From positions 1-14,323 of the forward strand of contig PAZD01000029.1 of assembly GCA_002715405.1 (NCBI GenBank): DNA of 14,323 nt, in the 5' to 3' direction. Every line of letters starts with the position of its first letter. The first letter of the stretch is position 1. This document shows, piece by piece, positions 1 to 7,542 of the stretch. The DNA is from Acidimicrobiaceae bacterium (GTDB taxonomy: Bacteria > Actinomycetota > Acidimicrobiia > Acidimicrobiales > UBA8592). A program made the translations under genes and the position numbers. Under the pieces are notes generated by a model, which did not search any database, was not told the origin of the DNA, and was given only the letters and a program-made list of their open reading frames with translations.

Positions 1-1
1 A

Positions 2-1489
2 GTTGACCTCTCCAATATTTGGAAACGCTTTCCGGGGGTGCTAGCGAATGCTGGTGCAACCCGTCAAGTCAAAGTAGGAACTATCCACGCTGTTCTTGGC
101 GAGAATGGCGCAGGAAAATCTACCCTGATGAATGTTCTTGCCGGAATGTACCGGCCAGATGAGGGAGAAATACGAATCAACGGTTCACAGTTTTGGTTTC
201 GATCTCCATCAGATGCTTTAGCTTCTGGGATAGGCATGGTTCACCAAGAGTTTCGGTTAGTCCCTTCATTTACAGTGGCTGAAAATGTGATCCTTGGAGC
301 ATCTGAACGAATTATCAACCTTGGGTCCATTGAATCCCAAGTAGGAGATCTCGCAGAACAATTCGGTTTAAATATTGACCCAACGCGACCAATATGGCAA
401 CTATCAATGGGAGAACGTCAACGTGTCGAAATCTTAAAAACTCTCTGGCGAAACGCACAGATACTAATCATGGATGAACCTACAGCTGTTCTAACTCCAG
501 GAGAGGCAGAAGAACTTGGAGCAGTATTACGTGAAATGGCTCGAACCGGCCGGTCCGTAATCTTTATAAGCCACAAGCTAAACGAAGTAAAAGAATTCTC
601 TGATGAAGCAACAGTATTAAGAGATGGAAAAACTGTTGCTGCTTCGCTAAAAGTCGAAGATACGAACACCGCTGAACTAGCAGGCCTTATGGTTGGCTCA
701 TCGCCTGTTACTACTAACCGGCCCCCTCCGAAGACTCCCGGAGATCCCCTGCTCGAAGTAAAAGACCTCGAAGCGTTGGATGACCGATACCTAACTGCAG
801 TAAGTGGCCTTAACCTACAAGTCCGCAGTGGAGAGATAGTCGGAATAGCTGGAGTTTCTGGAAATGGACAACGCGAGATGGCACAAGCTATCGCAGGACT
901 TCGATCTATACAATCGGGGACAGTAACAATCAATGGCATTGATTTAACAGATGCACTTCCAGTAGATAGATTCAAGGCCGGGCTTGGGTATGTTCCTGAA
1001 GATCGAATCGGAGTAGGCTTAGCTCCCCGATTGAGTGTGACTGAAAACGCTATCCTCCGTAACTACAAACAACTTCGCCAAGGACCTCTTCTAGTCGAGG
1101 ACAAAATGTCATCTCATTGCGAAACCATCGTTAGTAAATTCGGAGTTCGTACCGGCCACTTAGAAGACCCTATAGCTGGACTTTCAGGAGGGAACCTCCA
1201 ACGGCTTCTAGTAGGACGAGAACTTAGTGGAGAACCGAAGGTCCTTGTCGCTGCCCAACCTACACGTGGGCTTGATGTTCAAGGAGTTAAAGCGATCCAA
1301 GATCTGTTAGTAGCAGAACGGTCGGCAGGAGTAGCCGTCCTACTAATCTCAGAAGACCTTGATGAGCTACTGACCCTTTCTGACCGATTATTGGTCATGC
1401 ATAGTGGAACAATTGTTGGCCAATTCGATCCTGTTACCGCTCAGCGTCATGATATTGGCGCAGCTATGGCAGGAGAGGTCCAACAATAA
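2..1489 (+). CDS. Nucleoside ABC transporter ATPase (double NBD), 5' end cut by window
   Basis: This is the cytoplasmic ATPase of a BMP-family nucleoside importer, made of two fused nucleotide-binding domains. The frame is open from base 2, and residues before the GTG at 38 (NIWKRFPGV) match the family N-terminus, so the true start lies upstream of the window. Counting from base 2, domain 1 has Walker A GENGAGKST (33-41), signature LSMGE (134-138), Walker B ILIMDEP (154-160) and a switch His in ISHKLNE. Domain 2 is degenerate, as usual in this family: GIAGVSGNGQ in place of Walker A (from 281), an intact LSGGN signature (394-398), and AAQPTRGLD where DE would be expected (417-425). The stop overlaps the next start by one base (TAATG), with AGGAG at 1471-1475, so translation is probably coupled to the permease. 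It resembles the second ATPase at 4883-6418 but is clearly divergent from it. Confidence 0.93.
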   Translation, partial: VDLSNIWKRFPGVLANAGATRQVKVGTIHAVLGENGAGKSTLMNVLAGMYRPDEGEIRINGSQFWFRSPSDALASGIGMVHQEFRLVPSFTVAENVILGASERIINLGSIESQVGDLAEQFGLNIDPTRPIWQLSMGERQRVEILKTLWRNAQILIMDEPTAVLTPGEAEELGAVLREMARTGRSVIFISHKLNEVKEFSDEATVLRDGKTVAASLKVEDTNTAELAGLMVGSSPVTTNRPPPKTPGDPLLEVKDLEALDDRYLTAVSGLNLQVRSGEIVGIAGVSGNGQREMAQAIAGLRSIQSGTVTINGIDLTDALPVDRFKAGLGYVPEDRIGVGLAPRLSVTENAILRNYKQLRQGPLLVEDKMSSHCETIVSKFGVRTGHLEDPIAGLSGGNLQRLLVGRELSGEPKVLVAAQPTRGLDVQGVKAIQDLLVAERSAGVAVLLISEDLDELLTLSDRLLVMHSGTIVGQFDPVTAQRHDIGAAMAGEVQQ

Positions 1490-2574
1490 TGAGCCGCCTC
1501 GTTTTAGTCAGAAGAGAGCAAGCAGTCAGTGGAGGTCAACCACTTGCTTTTCTTATCGGCATCGTAACAGCATTACTTATCGGGATTCTTCTACTTGTCA
1601 TCTCAGGGCATGATCCCATGGCAGTTTATGAGCGCATGTTCGATTCTTCCCTTGGAAGTCCTAGGTCTTGGTCAATCACTTTAAACCGAGCAGTACCCCT
1701 CGGGCTAGCGGGATTAGCTGTTGCTGTTGCCGGAAGCATGGGTTTGTGGAATATCGGCGCAGAGGGACAAATCCTTGCCGGAGCGATTATGGCAGCATGG
1801 ATCGCACGTATCGGAGAAGGGTGGCCCAGCCCGATTCTGATAACAATAATGCTTCTTGCTTCAATTCTTGGTGGCGCACTGTTGGGATTGGGACCGGCTG
1901 TGGCAAAGGCACAAATTGGAGTCAACGAAATAATTACAACGTTAATGCTCAATGAGGTCGCCCTTCGTTTACTCCAATGGCTGATCCATGGCCCCTGGAA
2001 AGATCCGGAATCTCGAGGATTTCCTCTCGCCCCAATCCTTCCTGACGAAGCGCGCCTACCTGACTTATTTGAACGCGCTCATTGGGGAGCTGTAATAGCT
2101 CTGATCGTAATAGCCTTATTTGGTTTGGTCGCTAGCAGAACCGCCTGGGGTTATGAACTGCGAGTAGCTGGATCTTCTGGTGAAACAGCAAAGTACGCAG
2201 GAATTTCATTAAAACGCAAGATCATGACCGTACTGGTTCTCAGTGGTGGAATCGCTGGATTAGCGGGAGGAATCGAACTCTCCGGAAATGCAGATCGAAT
2301 TGTGGAGGGAATATCAGCAGGATATGGGTTCGCAGGCATTATCGTCGCTGCCTTGGCCTTGATGAGACCTTCAGGTGTCGCTGCGGTAGCTCTACTTTTC
2401 GGGGCTGTTCAAGTTGGTGGTTTAAGTATTCAAACTATGGGAGTCTCCTCATCTGTTTCGACGATTCTACAAGCACTTATTCTCTTCGGAGCAATAGGCG
2501 CTGGTGTCTTTAGCAAATATTCGATAAAGCGTGTGGGTAAGGAACAGAAATCAAATGCGGGAGGTATGGCATGA
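1489..2574 (+). CDS. Nucleoside ABC transporter permease, first of pair A
   Basis: This is an inner-membrane permease of 361 residues in the branched-chain amino acid/sugar-type family (BPD_transp_2), of the YufP/NupP-like class. The first hydrophobic segment is near residues 20-40 and several more follow along the protein. Family motifs are visible: WNIGAEGQ after the second membrane region and GVNEIITTLMLNEVA, the loop probably contacting the ATPase. The related permease at 6415 has GVNEVISTIMLN at the same point. The ATG at 1489 shares one base with the ATPase stop. The end overlaps the next gene by ATGA (2571-2574). The partners are the ATPase before it and the permease after it, which together would form the membrane complex. 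The exact substrate cannot be read from the sequence; purine or other nucleosides are likely. Confidence 0.92.
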   Translation: MSRLVLVRREQAVSGGQPLAFLIGIVTALLIGILLLVISGHDPMAVYERMFDSSLGSPRSWSITLNRAVPLGLAGLAVAVAGSMGLWNIGAEGQILAGAIMAAWIARIGEGWPSPILITIMLLASILGGALLGLGPAVAKAQIGVNEIITTLMLNEVALRLLQWLIHGPWKDPESRGFPLAPILPDEARLPDLFERAHWGAVIALIVIALFGLVASRTAWGYELRVAGSSGETAKYAGISLKRKIMTVLVLSGGIAGLAGGIELSGNADRIVEGISAGYGFAGIIVAALALMRPSGVAAVALLFGAVQVGGLSIQTMGVSSSVSTILQALILFGAIGAGVFSKYSIKRVGKEQKSNAGGMA

Positions 2575-3503
2575 ATGAAGCCTCAATGATCGGTTTGCTC
2601 ACTGCTGCTGTCTCTTTCGGCGCCCTACTTTATTTAGCCGCTCTCGGGGAACTCATTTCAGAAAAAGCTGGGAATTTAAACCTTGGCGTAGAAGGAATGA
2701 TGGCCATGGGGGCGGTTACTGGATTCATGGTCGCTCTCGAAACAGAGAACGCGTGGCTTGCATTAATCGTAGCGATGATTGTTGGTGCTTTATTTGCACT
2801 CATCCATGGATTATTTACGGTCGTCCTCGGAGCAGAACAGGTAGTTTCTGGATTATCCCTAACGATTCTAGGGATTGGAATGGCTGCATTCGTTGGCAAA
2901 GATGCTGTTGGTAGACCGCCTGGAGCAGTGCTAGCTCCAGTTGATTGGGGGGCGTTATCTGATATCCCGTGGGTCGGACCTATTCTCTTCAGACAATCCC
3001 CTATTGTTTATTTCGCAGTTTTGCTTGGGGTTGCGACTTCTTTCGTACTTACGCGAACAAGTACCGGATTAGCTCTCCGCGGTGCTGGAGAATCAGCGTC
3101 AACTGTTGACGCTGCTGGACACTCAGTGGTGAAGCTCCGCCTTGGAGCAGTGGCTACGGGTGGAGCTTTCGCAGGAGCATCGGGGGCATATTTGACTTTG
3201 AGCCTTACCCCACAATGGACTGAAGGCGTTACCGCTGGACGCGGGTGGATTGCAGTAGCACTAGTAATCTTCGGAGCGTGGCGACCCGGAAGATGCGCCA
3301 TCGGAGCGCTGCTATTTGGCGGACTACTTGCACTCAAAACCCGACTCCAGACATTCGGGGTTGATCTCTCCCCTATCCTGCTTTCTATGATTCCTTACGT
3401 CTTAACCATTGGCGTACTTATAGTTATCTCTATCCGAGCAAGAAACCGTCCATCTTCGGCTCCAGCTGCGCTAGGACAGGCTTACAGAAGAGAAGAGAGA
3501 TAA
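2571..3503 (+). CDS. Nucleoside ABC transporter permease, second of pair A
   Basis: This is a 310-residue inner-membrane permease, the heterodimer partner of the preceding one (YufQ/NupQ-like class). The N-terminal half carries the class motif GELISEKAGNLNLGVEGMM, paralleled by GGLFAERAGIINIGLEGMM in the permease at 7539. A second landmark is LGAEQVVSGLSLTILG. The C-terminus PAALGQAYRREER resembles the tail of the other class member. The start is set by the four-base ATGA overlap and a GGGAGG ribosome site at 2559-2564. The length is normal for the class. It is the last gene of transporter set A: the next gene begins 164 bases later with its own strong ribosome site. An unusual perfect inverted repeat lies inside the gene at 3094-3114. 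Confidence 0.92.
   Translation: MNEASMIGLLTAAVSFGALLYLAALGELISEKAGNLNLGVEGMMAMGAVTGFMVALETENAWLALIVAMIVGALFALIHGLFTVVLGAEQVVSGLSLTILGIGMAAFVGKDAVGRPPGAVLAPVDWGALSDIPWVGPILFRQSPIVYFAVLLGVATSFVLTRTSTGLALRGAGESASTVDAAGHSVVKLRLGAVATGGAFAGASGAYLTLSLTPQWTEGVTAGRGWIAVALVIFGAWRPGRCAIGALLFGGLLALKTRLQTFGVDLSPILLSMIPYVLTIGVLIVISIRARNRPSSAPAALGQAYRREER
3094..3114. repeat. Perfect 10-1-10 inverted repeat inside a permease gene
   Basis: The arm CAGCGTCAAC (3094-3103) is followed by one T and then its exact reverse complement (3105-3114). It lies within coding sequence for the loop SASTVDAAG. As RNA it could form a 9-bp, GC-containing stem with a 3-nt loop. No run of T follows, so it is not a terminator. 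It could be an operator-type dyad or chance. Confidence 0.6.
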
Positions 3504-3667
3504 CTCATAGACCTTCAGTAATTTTTGTAAAGAAAAGGTACATGTATCCATAGATTCACTTTTGTTAATCTTTTGTTCATTTAGATGAGCACAAATCGCT
3601 TGTCGCGACTAGTGTTTCATCGAGTCGGTAAATCTTCCGATATATATTCACCAAGTGGAGGGGAATA
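3504..3667 (+). promoter_or_regulatory. Leader/promoter region of the BMP lipoprotein gene (boundaries not resolved)
   Basis: This is the only long gap in the transporter region and precedes the gene expected to be most highly expressed. It is AT-rich, with candidate -10 words TAGATT (3551-3556) and TAGATG (3582-3587), but neither has a convincing -35 at standard spacing, so I do not assign a promoter. Two short perfect palindromes are present: TACATGTA (3539-3546) and GTCGCGAC (3602-3609). A small hairpin TCGG/CCGA lies near 3624-3640. A strong ribosome site, GGAGGGG, sits at 3657-3663, about five bases before the ATG. No terminator-like hairpin with a T run follows the upstream permease, so read-through from set A is possible. 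I recognise no known riboswitch here. Confidence 0.45.
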
Positions 3668-4765
3668 ATGCGTAAAAATTTGAAGTTGATTGTCGCCCTT
3701 ATGGCAATCGTGGGACTTTTCGTAACCGGTTGTGGCGGTAGTGGCATCAACAAAGATGCCGGACAAGCTGCTGCTTGCCCAGATGGCGAAAACAATGGCG
3801 GAGATGTATCTGCCGGCCTAGTTTTTGACATTGGCGGTAGAGGCGACCAGTCATTCAATGACTCTGCAGCAGCAGGTATCGAATGTGCCAAATCTGTTCT
3901 TGGAATAGAATTTAGCGAGTCATCACCTAACGATGATGGTTCAAACCGAGCTGAGTTGTTACAACTACAAGCTGATAACAACCCGATAGTAATTGCGGTT
4001 GGATTCTTGTTCGCCGGAGATGCTGCTACTGTCGCAGCAAACAATCCGGACACAAACTTTGCCGTGATTGATGATGCAATGATGGACTGGGAAGCTGGAG
4101 GACCAATTGCAGACAATGCTGCGGGCCTTACTTTCGCTGAACATGAGGGATCTTTCCTCGTGGGTGCCGCTGCAGCGCTAAAGACAGAAACCGGGACCAT
4201 CGGGTTCATCGGTGGTGTTTGCTGCTTTGGCCTAATTGAAAAGTTCGAGGCTGGATACATCGCAGGAGCAACAGCTGTCAATCCAGACATCAATATCATT
4301 TCTCAATACATTACCGAGTTCCCAGATTTTGATGGGTTTAATGCTCCAGACCGAGCAAAAGAAATATCACTAGCTATGTATGCTGACGGCGCTGATATTG
4401 TTTACCACGCAGCTGGAGGATCCGGAGCAGGTCTATTCGAAGCAGCAATGGAAGTAAGCGAAAGCTCAGGCTCGAAAGTATGGGGTATCGGAGTTGACTC
4501 TGACCAGTACAACACTGTTGATGAAGCGGTAAGAGAATATGTTCTGACCTCAATGCTCAAGAGAGTTGATAATGCCGTATACCTTGCTATCCAAAGTCAT
4601 ATCAACGGAACATTCCAAGCAGGCCAAACAGCATTCGGCCTAAGTGACGATGGCGTCGGCTACTCAACGTCAGGCGGATACGTCGATGACATTGTCGACG
4701 AACTAGAAGCTTTCAAAGCTGACATCGTTGCAGGGAATATTACTGTCCCAAGCACAATGGAATAG
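3668..4765 (+). CDS. BMP-family nucleoside-binding lipoprotein
   Basis: This is the substrate-binding lipoprotein of the ABC importer, 365 residues. It has a typical lipoprotein signal: basic MRKNLK, a hydrophobic stretch (7-19) and lipobox VTGC with Cys22 as the lipid anchor. A polar linker follows, then the BMP/PnrA fold from about residue 46. Family landmarks are DIGGRGDQSFND (54-65; the Phe lies where PnrA-type proteins stack on the base), GFLFAG (112-117), IGFIGG (178-183), FEAGYIAGA (193-201), AAGGSGAG (248-255) and GIGVDSDQ (273-280). PnrA-type relatives bind purine nucleosides, so nucleoside binding is inferred. CysCys at 185-186, in the usually Cys-free GGV..IxxF region, is odd. The start is fixed by the strong ribosome site at 3657-3663. 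A long stem-loop lies 27 bases after the stop, before the ATPase gene. Confidence 0.95.
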   Translation: MRKNLKLIVALMAIVGLFVTGCGGSGINKDAGQAAACPDGENNGGDVSAGLVFDIGGRGDQSFNDSAAAGIECAKSVLGIEFSESSPNDDGSNRAELLQLQADNNPIVIAVGFLFAGDAATVAANNPDTNFAVIDDAMMDWEAGGPIADNAAGLTFAEHEGSFLVGAAAALKTETGTIGFIGGVCCFGLIEKFEAGYIAGATAVNPDINIISQYITEFPDFDGFNAPDRAKEISLAMYADGADIVYHAAGGSGAGLFEAAMEVSESSGSKVWGIGVDSDQYNTVDEAVREYVLTSMLKRVDNAVYLAIQSHINGTFQAGQTAFGLSDDGVGYSTSGGYVDDIVDELEAFKADIVAGNITVPSTME

Positions 4766-4792
4766 TTGAACTAACAACTAGGAAAAACTAAA

Positions 4793-4863
4793 AACGAGTG
4801 AGGCTGGTCCTTCACCCCAGTTACAAAACTGGATAGGGTGTTGGAATACCAGTCTCACTCGTT
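4793..4863 (+). promoter_or_regulatory. Long nested RNA stem-loop between lipoprotein and ATPase genes
   Basis: The outer arms are AACGAGTGAGGCTGGT (4793-4808) and ACCAGTCTCACTCGTT (4848-4863): 16 pairs including one G-U. Inside, CC (4809-4810) can pair with GG (4843-4844), CACC (4813-4816) with GGTG (4837-4840), and CCAGTT (4817-4822) with AACTGG (4827-4832) around an ACAA loop. Almost the whole spacer therefore folds into one rod. No T run follows, so it is not a standard intrinsic terminator. The ribosome site of the ATPase gene begins nine bases after it. Stem-loops after binding-protein genes are known, as in the maltose operon, to stabilise the upstream message and give excess binding protein; that role is inferred here. 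A small mobile inverted-repeat element is an alternative, but I see no target duplication. Confidence 0.8.
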
Positions 4864-4882
4864 GCATATACAAGGAGAAATC

Positions 4883-6418
4883 TTGGTACCAGCAATAGAA
4901 CTGAAAGGAATTACGAAAAGATTCCCTGGGGTTCTCGCGAACGACAACGTCAACTTAACGGTTGAAGAAGGAGAAATTCACGCTGTTTGTGGTGAAAATG
5001 GAGCTGGTAAGTCAACACTGATGAAGATCCTCTATGGCATGCAGCCTGCTGACGAAGGAACAATGAACCTTTTCGGCGAACCTCATACTTTTAACTCGCC
5101 CAATGAAGCTATCGACGCAGGAATCGGTATGGTTCATCAACATTTTATGCTGGCAAACCAATTAACGGTTCTTGAGAATGTCATTCTCGGGGCAGAGCCT
5201 ACAAAACAAGGCGGCCTTATTGACTTTGACACTGCAAGTAAGCACTTGGAAGAAGTAGGGAAAGCATATGGTCTAACAGTAGATCCGTTCGATCTGGTTG
5301 AAAGCTTGGAGGTCGGCGAACGTCAACGAGTAGAAATAATCAAAGTACTTTTCCGAGGGGCAAAGATTTTAATCTTTGATGAACCAACAGCAGTTTTAGT
5401 CCCTCAAGAAGTCGAGGAGCTCTTCCGGAACATGCGGGAACTTAAAGCAAACGGCGCAACGATTATTTTTATCGACCATAAGCTTGAAGAGGTTCTCGAA
5501 ATTGCTGACACTATTACCGTACTTCGCCAAGGAAAAACTGTTGCGACAGTAAAACCTGCTGATGTTTCAGCTACAGACCTTGCCGAGTTAATGGTTGGTT
5601 CAGAACTCCCAACACCTCAGATCACCGATGCAAAGATTAGTGACACCATCGGTATAACACTGGACAATGTCACCGTACTTGACGAAGATGAACGACCAAT
5701 TGTCGATGCAGTATCCCTAGAGATTCGGCAAGGAGAAATCCTAGGAATCGCTGGCGTAGAAGGCAACGGCCAACGCGAACTCGTAGGTGCAATCCTAGGA
5801 ACTCAAAAGATAAGTGATGGCAGCATCTTTTTAATGGGTGATGATATTTCAAATAAATCTGTCCGATCACGGCGAGAGAACGGTTTAGGATACATTCCTC
5901 AAGACAGGCAGGAAGAAGGACTTCTTTTAACTGCTCCACTATGGGAAAACGCTGCTTTAGGCCATCAAACGGCAAAACCTTTTTCGGGTGGGTGGAATCA
6001 ATGGTTCATTGATAGAGAAGGATCACGATCACAAACTGAGCGCATAAGAAGGGAATTCGATGTTCGAACCCCAAACGTTGACGTGTCCGCCCATGCCCTG
6101 TCCGGTGGCAACCAGCAAAAACTTATCGTCGGCCGAGAAATGGTTTCTGAACCATCAGTTCTGGTAGCTTCACACCCAACTCGAGGAATTGACGTAGGTG
6201 CCCAAGCGTCGGTATGGGAACAAATACGTCAGGCCCGGTCTAACGGACTAGCCACACTATTAATATCTGCTGACCTTGATGAGCTGATTGGCTTATCTGA
6301 TGTCATCGTCGTGATGTTTCGAGGGCGAATCGTTGCACAACTTAACCCCTCAGAAATAACCCCAAGAAGCTTAGGTGCATACATGACAGGCGCAACCAGT
6401 GAAGAGAACCCTGCATGA
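4883..6418 (+). CDS. Nucleoside ABC transporter ATPase (double NBD), set B
   Basis: This is a complete double-domain ATPase, 511 residues from a TTG start. I chose TTG 4883 because AAGGAG (4872-4877) lies five bases before it and the protein then begins (M)VPAIELKGITKRFPG, as in the family. An in-frame GTG at 4838 lies inside the stem-loop and lacks a proper ribosome site. Domain 1 has Walker A GENGAGKST (37-45), Q-loop GMVHQHFML, Walker B ILIFDEP and DHKLEE as switch region. Its signature reads LEVGE rather than LSxGE. Domain 2 is degenerate (GVEGNGQRE; SHPTRG where DEPTRG would stand) but keeps LSGGNQQK. This asymmetry is usual in BMP-type importers, with one active and one degenerate ATP site. 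The stop overlaps the next gene by ATGA. It would power uptake with the permeases at 6415 and 7539 and the lipoprotein at 3668. Confidence 0.94.
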   Translation: MVPAIELKGITKRFPGVLANDNVNLTVEEGEIHAVCGENGAGKSTLMKILYGMQPADEGTMNLFGEPHTFNSPNEAIDAGIGMVHQHFMLANQLTVLENVILGAEPTKQGGLIDFDTASKHLEEVGKAYGLTVDPFDLVESLEVGERQRVEIIKVLFRGAKILIFDEPTAVLVPQEVEELFRNMRELKANGATIIFIDHKLEEVLEIADTITVLRQGKTVATVKPADVSATDLAELMVGSELPTPQITDAKISDTIGITLDNVTVLDEDERPIVDAVSLEIRQGEILGIAGVEGNGQRELVGAILGTQKISDGSIFLMGDDISNKSVRSRRENGLGYIPQDRQEEGLLLTAPLWENAALGHQTAKPFSGGWNQWFIDREGSRSQTERIRREFDVRTPNVDVSAHALSGGNQQKLIVGREMVSEPSVLVASHPTRGIDVGAQASVWEQIRQARSNGLATLLISADLDELIGLSDVIVVMFRGRIVAQLNPSEITPRSLGAYMTGATSEENPA

Positions 6419-7542
6419 AGAACGAAACCATCCGCCGAATTATGCTTGCCTTAGCAGCACCATTCGCAGCTGTTGTTTTCGCAACTATAGCTTCTTCAAT
6501 ATTTCTCCTCATAGCTGGCAGCAACCCCTTTACCGCATATGGAGACATGTTTGAATACGGCAGCAGGCTGGAAATCCAAGTAGACATTCTTAACCGGGCT
6601 ACTCCGCTATACATCTCCGGTGTAGCTGCAGCCATCGGGTTCCGCATGAATTTGTTCAATATAGGTGTCGAAGGGCAATACCGGCTAGCAGCTATTGTCG
6701 CAGCTTATGTAGGTGCCTCTGTTTCGCTCCCCGGAGTTCTACATGTCGGATTGATCTTGTTAGTCGCGATGCTGGTCGGCGGGGCCTATTCGGGAGTCGC
6801 TGGAGTCCTTAAAGTAACCAGAGGTGTCAACGAAGTTATATCAACTATTATGCTCAATGCCATCGCTATCTCTGGGCTAATTGCATGGCTCGTTCGAGAA
6901 TGGCAGGCTGGCGGATCCGTTGACGCTACTGCCACTAATGTAGGTATCGGTACCGAGCCCATTGACGAGTCCGGACTCATACCTAATATAAATAGTTGGC
7001 TTGAAATCTTCACTCGTGATATCGGAAAGGGCAAAGAGCTTACCGGAGTATTCTTAGTAGCTATAGCAGTAGGAATCCTCTACCACATTCTAATCAATAG
7101 AACTAGATTCGGATTTGATCTCAGGGCAACAGGTATCAACCCTTTCTCTGCCCGCGTTGGGGGTGTCTCCGACAAAAAGATGGTACTTGGTGCAATGGTG
7201 CTCTCTGGGGTAGTTGCAGGACTTGTCGGAATGGCTGAAATTGCCAAACTTGGAAGATTTAACCCTAACTTTGTCGGAGGATTAGGATTCGCTGGCATTG
7301 CAGTTGCTCTTCTCGGAAGAAACCATCCAGGGGGTATCGCAATCGGCGCCCTTCTGTTCGCCTTCTTAGATACTGCTTCAGGAGTCCTACAAGTAACAGG
7401 TTCAGCATCACGCGAAATTGTCTTCATCATGCAAGGCATAATCCTGCTTGCGGCCGTTATCGCATACGAAGTAGTTCAGCGATTCCGGATACGCGAAGAA
7501 GCCCGACTCGCTTCCGCCCTGTTGGAAGGAGAAGCCCAATGA
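6415..7542 (+). CDS. Nucleoside ABC transporter permease, first of pair B
   Basis: This is a 375-residue inner-membrane permease of the YufP/NupP-like class, the counterpart of the gene at 1489. Visible motifs are LFNIGVEGQY near residue 80 and RGVNEVISTIMLNAIA. Hydrophobic segments alternate with short charged loops throughout. A polar stretch in the middle (around WQAGGSVDATATNVGIGTEP and IFTRDIGKGKELTG) is probably an external loop before the next membrane helix. The start is fixed by the ATGA overlap with the ATPase stop; its ribosome site is weak (GAAGAG), as expected for coupled translation. The C-terminal tail (FRIREEARLASALLEGEAQ) is charged and probably cytoplasmic. The next permease overlaps it by four bases. 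Confidence 0.92.
   Translation: MKNETIRRIMLALAAPFAAVVFATIASSIFLLIAGSNPFTAYGDMFEYGSRLEIQVDILNRATPLYISGVAAAIGFRMNLFNIGVEGQYRLAAIVAAYVGASVSLPGVLHVGLILLVAMLVGGAYSGVAGVLKVTRGVNEVISTIMLNAIAISGLIAWLVREWQAGGSVDATATNVGIGTEPIDESGLIPNINSWLEIFTRDIGKGKELTGVFLVAIAVGILYHILINRTRFGFDLRATGINPFSARVGGVSDKKMVLGAMVLSGVVAGLVGMAEIAKLGRFNPNFVGGLGFAGIAVALLGRNHPGGIAIGALLFAFLDTASGVLQVTGSASREIVFIMQGIILLAAVIAYEVVQRFRIREEARLASALLEGEAQ

Noticed and set aside
38..40. GTG as the start of the first ATPase gene
   Set aside because: The frame is open to base 2, and the residues before this codon (NIWKRFPGV) match the family N-terminus, so the gene is simply cut by the window.
418..975. Long antisense open frames opposite the ATPase, permease and lipoprotein genes
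   Set aside because: They mirror strongly coding frames, show biased low-complexity composition and have no recognisable motifs; they are shadows.
3504..3667. Known riboswitch (purine or other) in the lipoprotein leader
   Set aside because: I could not find the conserved core elements of any riboswitch I know; only short palindromes and weak hairpins are present.
4793..4863. Stem-loop as an intrinsic terminator
   Set aside because: No T run follows either arm; the downstream sequence is GCATATACAAGGAG.
4838..4882. Upstream GTG start adding 15 residues to the second ATPase
   Set aside because: It lies inside the stem-loop, has no suitably spaced ribosome site, and the extra residues do not resemble the family; TTG 4883 has AAGGAG at proper spacing.
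5361..5378. Inverted repeat CAAAGATT-TT-AATCTTTG in the ATPase gene
   Set aside because: It encodes part of the conserved Walker B region, and an 8-base arm of this composition is expected by chance at this length scale.
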